The notes below the pieces were generated by a model. The model saw only the letters and a list, made by a program, of their open reading frames with translations, did not search any database and was not told the origin of the DNA. The translations under genes and the position numbers were made by a program. From Onchocerca volvulus (lineage: Eukaryota; Nematoda; Chromadorea; Rhabditida; Onchocercidae), in NCBI GenBank assembly GCA_000499405.2, contig HG738137.1, forward strand, positions 21,290,603-21,354,602: DNA of 64,000 nt, given 5' to 3'. Numbering within the stretch: the first letter of the stretch is position 1; each line of letters opens with the position of its first letter. This document shows positions 57,836 to 64,000 of this stretch, in pieces.

Positions 57836-60800
57836 ATGATCTCTTCAATGGTTACTGTACCGTCTCTATTATTATTGTCATTAATGGACCTTATTTACTG
57901 TACTCCGACGACAATATGTCCCGACATAAATGCCTCCAATCGTCCGAATTATTGCAAGAAAGCGTGTACGAGAGATGAGCAGTGCAAGAAAAATAAGAAA
58001 CGATGTCTTTGCGACGGTCCTTGCGGCTTGTCATGTGTCAATCCATGTAAGTAAATATTATTCTTCTTTTCACATCAATTTGCGCGTTTCTTTATTCACT
58101 TTCCGACATATTACTCCATCACATCACGTAATAACACCGGTTACGACTTACGGAATATGTCTTAAAGTTTCAATACTTTTTCTTAGACAACTGATGCTTT
58201 AATCTGCAATGTTAACAGATTCTTGAATATATCTTGTCATATGTCATTTTATGAACTTTTGATTTGTTATCAAAGATTGAAATTTGAAAAGTTTCAGCAA
58301 TAACCTGTCATCCATTAGTCGATCTACCGAATGGCTTCATCAGAACACCTGGCGATTTTTTGTTCGACTCGAATGCAGAATATGGTTGTAATGAAGGATA
58401 TGTGTTAGTTGGTCCATCACAACGACGTTGTCAAGCGAATCGTGAATGGAGTGGTACTAAACCTGAATGCAGATTGCTAAGTAAGTAGTATTTCGTTTTG
58501 TATTGTTGAATAATCGAATTTGTTGCTAATGATGAATTAAATAATAAAAAGTTTCTCATTTCTTGCTCTTGATCTATAATAGTGGATTTTTTTGGTAATT
58601 TTAGACATGAAATTAGGAAATAAAGATAGCAAAATTCCAAGAAATTGTTGCTTTTCGATTTGGAGGATTCTTAAGCAATGAAAATTATAGAAAAATGTGG
58701 TGCACCACCAGAAATACCGTATGCACAACATGATGGTAATTCGTATAGCGGTCAGTATGAGCTCGAGACTGAAGTGCACTACAACTGCGTGCCCGGTTAT
58801 CATCGTTATAACAATAAAGGAATAACAATAGCAAAATGCTTGTTAAATCGAGAAAAAGCAGCACAATGGTTTGGTCCTGACTTGCGATGTCGAGGTGTAC
58901 ATTCCACTTTTTACATAATTTCACTTCAATTTCATATCTTATAGTAGCAGTGTTGGGTTGTTCTGTCAGCTTTAGGCTTATATAGCTGGCGACATGTTGT
59001 GTATCATCTCTGTCTTATATAGCTCGCAGTTGTCCGGATCTGGGAAATATCATGAACGGAATGCGGAAAGGCGAACTGTACTATTATCCGCACGCAGTTG
59101 AAATAGAATGTCTTCCCGGTTATCAGCTAATTGGATCATCAACGCTTCATTGCTTGAGTAGCGGACAATGGAGTGCTCAGCTACCTCACTGTAAACGTAA
59201 GCTCTTGAATTTGCTATTAGTTCCTTTTTGTAGAATCAGTATTTAAACTTGCATATGTGATGAATAAGACAATTCGACAATTCCTTGGTACATTCAGTCT
59301 TCTAGCATCGGAATGTAAGAGACCATCGGATCCACTGCATGGCAAGGTGCTTGGTAGCTCATTAACTTATCAGTCTCGTGTCACATATTCATGCAAGACA
59401 GGTTATCGACTTGTTGGTCAGGTGCAGAGGATATGTCTCGCTGAAGGTGTTTGGGCCGGTAATGAGCCAACTTGTGAAGGTCAGTTCAGAGGCTTCTTCA
59501 AATTTCAAAAATACTATTCAGAGGCGAAGAAGTGCTTTAATTTTCCGCAGAATTATGAAAAGAACTAAATAGACTAAAACACATTGATGAAAGTCTTCAA
59601 TTATGAATCTGAATCCTGTGCGTCACGAAATTTATTTAAGAAATTCGTTGTCCACCATTGCCTCAGCTACACAACGGATACATCGAGGGCGATGATACCC
59701 ACTTTGGAGCAATTATTGTTTTTCGTTGCTTAGAAGGAATGAATCATATTGGTGCACCTTATGCTAAATGTGAAGACGATGCACGATGGTCACATCCAAT
59801 GCCTATTTGTTTAAGTACTTTTTTTAAATAAAATTAATGCTTTTTCAATGTAATCAATTTTAAATAATATATTATAATCCATTTCCCATTCCCGTTTTAT
59901 GTATTATAGTGTAGGAAAAACGATAATTTGTCTTATCTTCAATACATTTTTCATCATTTGATTGCCAAACTGTGATTTCATTTAGTACAACATTTATCAG
60001 TGATAGCACGATTAATGACTAAACAAAATCTTGTCTTACATTTCACTGAACTTTCTAATCATCTGTAAGTTAAGCTGAATAATTGTTTTTCTTATCTAAA
60101 AAAACTATGATCGATAATTTTTAAAATTTAGGTGGATGCCGCATACCCGAAATAAAAGATGGACATGTTGTTAATCACATGCCTTCACAACTTGCTTTAC
60201 ACGGAGAACGATTGAGAGTAGAGTGTGCGCCAAAACATGAAATAGCTGAAGTAGAAGCGACGATAATCTGTCGAAATGGTACTTGGTCACACATTCCAAC
60301 TTGCATACCAGGTGTTTCATTTATTTCATTCAAAAAAAATTATCTTGCTTTTTTCCTTGGAAATCACCATCATGATTACTTGATCTTAGGCCTGGAAATG
60401 ATTTCAGAAAAATGTAGAAAAATATCAAAATATTTGTAAAGTTGATTTGAAATCATAATTTTTACAAAATGCTTTTAAGTGCGATGCAGATCTTGGCCAC
60501 CAAGATTACCGAATGCTAAAGTTGTCTTCACAAAATCGTCGCATGGAGCATTTGCACGATATGAGTGTAATGAAGGTTATCGGCCATCCGGAGTGCATAA
60601 TATTGTTAAATGTTTGTATGGAAAATGGTCTAGTGAGGGTGAACCCTTTTCATGTCTACCAGGTTGTTACTAGCTTTTGTTTCCATCTGTTCCTCTTTTG
60701 CTTAAAAGTTGCAAAAAAAAAATTAACTTAATCATTTGCAAAATAAAAAAACAAAACAGAAAAAAAAAAGAAAAAACAATTCATACTTTAAACTACAAAA

Positions 60801-63800
60801 AAAGAGACAAACAAAAAAAAAAAAAATACACAGGACAAAAAAAAAAAAATCTAAAGTGACCAAACCCCACCATCTTGTCCAAAAAATGGTTTACCACAGC
60901 TTGGTTTAACCGAATTAGATTGCAGTTATTCTTGATTTCAATTCCGTAAAAAATTAAATTAATGGGCATTATTAATAATAGCCAAAGGACTAGCCATTAA
61001 AAAAAGTGAGATTTAACATTTGAACATTTAAAATTTTCTGCTGCTTATAATATATAGTAATTTTTAGATTACAGAATAGTTCAGATTATGTGTTTGCATT
61101 GAAACAAATGCTTTCTTTATATGACATGGGTGCATTCATTCATTTCATACAATGTAATTTGTGGCGTTTAAGTTCTTTGTGAACATCCGCTTAAAACATT
61201 TGGAGTTTTGGAAGGCGGACAAATAATGCTGGAAGGACAGATGGGAGCTTACGACTATGCGCAATATATATCGGAAGTGGAAGAGGGACGTTCGATTTCA
61301 TTTCAATGCAAAAAGGGATTTGTATTGCTCGGATCACCAAAAGTAATTCTTTCTTTTTTTTTTTTACACTTTTTATGGAATAAACTTTGAAATTTATCAC
61401 TTCGAGTAACTGCTACCTAATAGTCCTTCCTTTTGGGCAACATGTGTCAATGGAAATTGGATGCCGCGAAAGAAACCAAAATGTGTGTCACAGACTCATC
61501 CGATGGTGGAAGGACAAATTGCTTGGATGCGAATTCGCCGTTCTGTTGAATGTGAACTGATTGTAGATGATTACAGACGGAAAATTGTTGTCACGAAAGG
61601 TAATGACAATCCAACTGAAATTATGGTTCGTTTTGAATAATCTTCTAACATTTTCTTTTATTTTCCTTGCATAGTTCGAATGTTCTTTTTTGTTTTTCTA
61701 TTTTTTCAATTGCGGAAATACTCGGAAATTTTTATTTTCATTAAAAATTATTGATCTCGGTGTGAATTAAATTAAAATTCTTTTCTTTTACATACATAAA
61801 AAATAAGTTGAAATCGATGAAGTTTTCATTAATGTTGATACATCGAGTTATTTTTACTTTTTAGGTAATATGTTCTGAAGGTTTTCACTTTGAAAATGCA
61901 CAGGCAGATGGAATCATAATTTGTAAAAATGGAAGATGGACGCCAGATGTTCCTAAATGTATTCCTGGTAAGTATTACGCTTCTTACAGACATTTTTCTA
62001 GTACAGAAATGGTTTTTTCGGCACGTGAATGAAAACATTATTACTTTTCATACTCAATGTGTAATAGGATTTAGCATTTTTGGAATTCATCAGTAATTTT
62101 GTAGATAACTGTCGAATACCGGTACGTAATCATGTTTTCTTCCTTGACATACGATCAGAGCGAATCTTACAGTCAGGTGATCTCATACAACATGGCGGTG
62201 GCGCAAGGATGGTTTGCTTACGTGGTTATGAACTACAGGGAAATGATAAGTTTGAGTGCAATCAAGGAATGTTCATTCAACAAATCGGGCATTGCAGACC
62301 AAGTGCGGCTTTTATTTTTGTCTTTGTATAGATTAATATTTGAATGATATGAAGCAAGAAATAGGTTGCAATCAAACTAGCAAGTAATAAATGTTCAGAA
62401 AAAGTAATAGTTTTTTTCTGCAGAAAATTGCAAACTAGAAGCAAGTGAGAGCAACAAATATAGCTCTAATAAAACAGAACTGCATCACAATGAAGAAATC
62501 GATATGATGTGTGAAACGAACGTTGTTCGCTTAAAATGTCGTTTTGGTGAAATACACCCAAATCTTGGGTGCACTAGTGATGGTTAGTTTTATTTAATAT
62601 AAAAATTAATAGATATTTTCTTATTTAAATAAAAGATCTAACTGCATTTGATTCCCCAGGTTGTAGGTCAAGTTTATGCATTAATTGGAATTAGAGAATT
62701 GAAGCAACTCGACTTTAAGTAAAATTATTGTAATCATTTTCAAATCTTCAGATTCATTATCGGCATCATGTCGTCGTCCTAATGATGATCAGCCATTTAT
62801 TGCATATCGTACAACAAATATCAGTGGCCGTTCAGTTCGTTTAGATATGAGCGTACAACAGGCTACCTTTCCAAAAAATACCATAATTCAATATATCTGT
62901 GTGAACAATGAAACTAAAAATAAAGCGAATGCCATCGAATGTCGGAATGGTGAATGGTTCACACGCCTTCTACCCTGTAGTAAGTATGAAAATCTTTGTT
63001 ATGTTTAAAACGAAATTACTTCTATTTAAGCTGTGTATTTTTTAGACTATTAAATTCCCATAAATTAAAAATGTTGAAAAAAAAGTTGAGAAAAATAGAA
63101 TTCGAAACTGCTGGAATCAAAATGTTTTGCCATAATTATTTGATACAGCATTTTTCTTGACAGTGATGCAAATACTTATTTGATATGATACGAATTTACT
63201 TTCCAAAGAAACCATTATCAATGATCAGAGCTTGCACAATCCATGTTCTAAATTATCGATTATCTGGTCTCTTCTGAGTCTTCTTCAAATTCTTCGCCTA
63301 TCTTCTTTAACTTTAACACTTTTCAGTATTTTTTATATCGCACGAATATATTTTCTTCGTGTAAGTAAAAAGTCTAGCGTGGAAAATGTTAGCAGCAGGA
63401 AGTAAAAACTTGGTTTCGTCTTAAAGGCAATATTTATTGATTTATATGCAAGAATTTAACACAAAATTTAACACATTTGCCAATGCTATTACTTTAGGAT
63501 AAGACTGTTAAATTTGGAAGCTGTTAAGATTTGTATTTTCGAAAATTTTTTATATTTATCTGCTCAGATTTATGAAATTTAAAAGAATAAGCAGATTTGA
63601 AATATTTTTTCAAACTTTGATAACAGCAGTTTTCACCAAATTCTGACAACTTCCTAAAATTTCTTAACTCTCAAATTTTGCTTGATTGAATTAAATAAAA
63701 AGTATTACTATTTGTAGTAAAAGCGTCTGCAGCTCCGTTTGTTACGCAGTCCGATGGAATGTGCAGCATGCCTAACCTTGCTTCCTCCTACAAAATCCTT

Positions 63801-64000
63801 AACATCAAAAATTCTCATTTTTCAACAAAATCACGTTTTGCTAGTGGAACTACTTTAAAGGTTTTTCTTTTTTTTTTTTTTTTGTTTGTTTGAAAGATTT
63901 TGTCAAATAATGTGAATGTGGCAAATATTCCTTAATACAAATTTTCTGGCTTGAATATTTGTTAACATCAATTTCTTCCCTTCTCTCCATCAAGTTATTG
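57836..64000 (+). CDS. lev-9: LEV-9-type secreted WAP + multi-sushi (CCP) protein, 3' end off the window
   Basis: In C. elegans, LEV-9 is secreted by muscle and clusters levamisole-sensitive acetylcholine receptors with LEV-10. Exons: 57836-58046, 58298-58480, 58691-58894, 59023-59196, 59306-59479, 59641-59814, 60132-60311, 60480-60662, 61173-61342, about 61424-61589, 61865-61967, 62105-62302, 62424-62582, 62752-62979, 63718-63860. The Met at 57836 starts a signal peptide ([17 protein letters not shown]). A WAP-like Cys cluster follows ([20 protein letters not shown], then CDGPC). One CCP per exon follows for exons 2-8 (four Cys and a W, e.g. [22 protein letters not shown]), then CCPs spread over exons 9-14; the last of the twelve or more are divergent. 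Exon 15 opens another. Nearly all introns are phase 1, typical of shuffled modules. The exon 9/10 junction is not in phase with canonical signals. Confidence 0.88.

Noticed and set aside
60677..60859. Lys/Asn-rich ORF after lev-9 exon 8
   Set aside because: A-rich intronic sequence; the exon ends at 60662 with a GT donor after the CCP's last Cys.

Overview
The window is nuclear DNA from an AT-rich nematode, most likely a clade III spirurid or filarial worm. The evidence is that every recognisable gene is a metazoan gene cut into many short exons with worm-type TTTCAG-like acceptors, that several start codons sit a few bases after a splice-acceptor-like AG as expected for spliced-leader addition, that two genes on one strand are only 3 bases apart, and that the proteins match worm or animal families. 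The species assignment is inference. Exon structures were built by hand from ORFs, splice signals and reading phase; most genes close exactly in phase.

Layout, left to right: (1) 1-7039, minus: let-413/Scribble-type LRR-PDZ polarity protein, 3' end outside the window. (2) 7040-17143: a 10 kb stretch with no recognisable gene, holding a short Helitron-like element, a relative of it and simple repeats. (3) 17144-20108, minus: KICS2 (C12orf66), a KICSTOR subunit of the mTORC1 amino-acid pathway, head to head with (4) 20887-23340, plus: Porcupine (mom-1), the Wnt O-acyltransferase. (5) 24241-29168, minus: Elongator subunit ELP6, ribosomal protein uL13 (RPL13A) and a short DGCR6/gdl protein. (6) 30306-30980, plus: an orphan two-exon gene. 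(7) 31927-36237, minus: a four-finger C2H2 protein. (8) 37356-47566, minus: condensin HEAT subunit CAP-D2 (dpy-28), 31 exons. (9) 48019-51406, minus: Taspase-1 and, 3 bases upstream, a small glutaredoxin-like (C5orf63-type) protein. (10) 51407-57835: intergenic, with a CpG-richer repeat-like block. (11) 57836-64000, plus: a LEV-9-type secreted protein with a WAP-like module followed by at least twelve sushi (CCP) modules, running off the right edge.

There is no single pathway here. The notable points are the possible grx/taspase/dpy-28 polycistron with an in-frame stop between the first two genes, a pre-miRNA-sized hairpin in Porcupine intron 1, the enlarged LEV-9, a second PDZ in LET-413, GC-AG introns, and a Helitron-like element with matched ends. 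No prokaryotic, viral or CRISPR system was seen.
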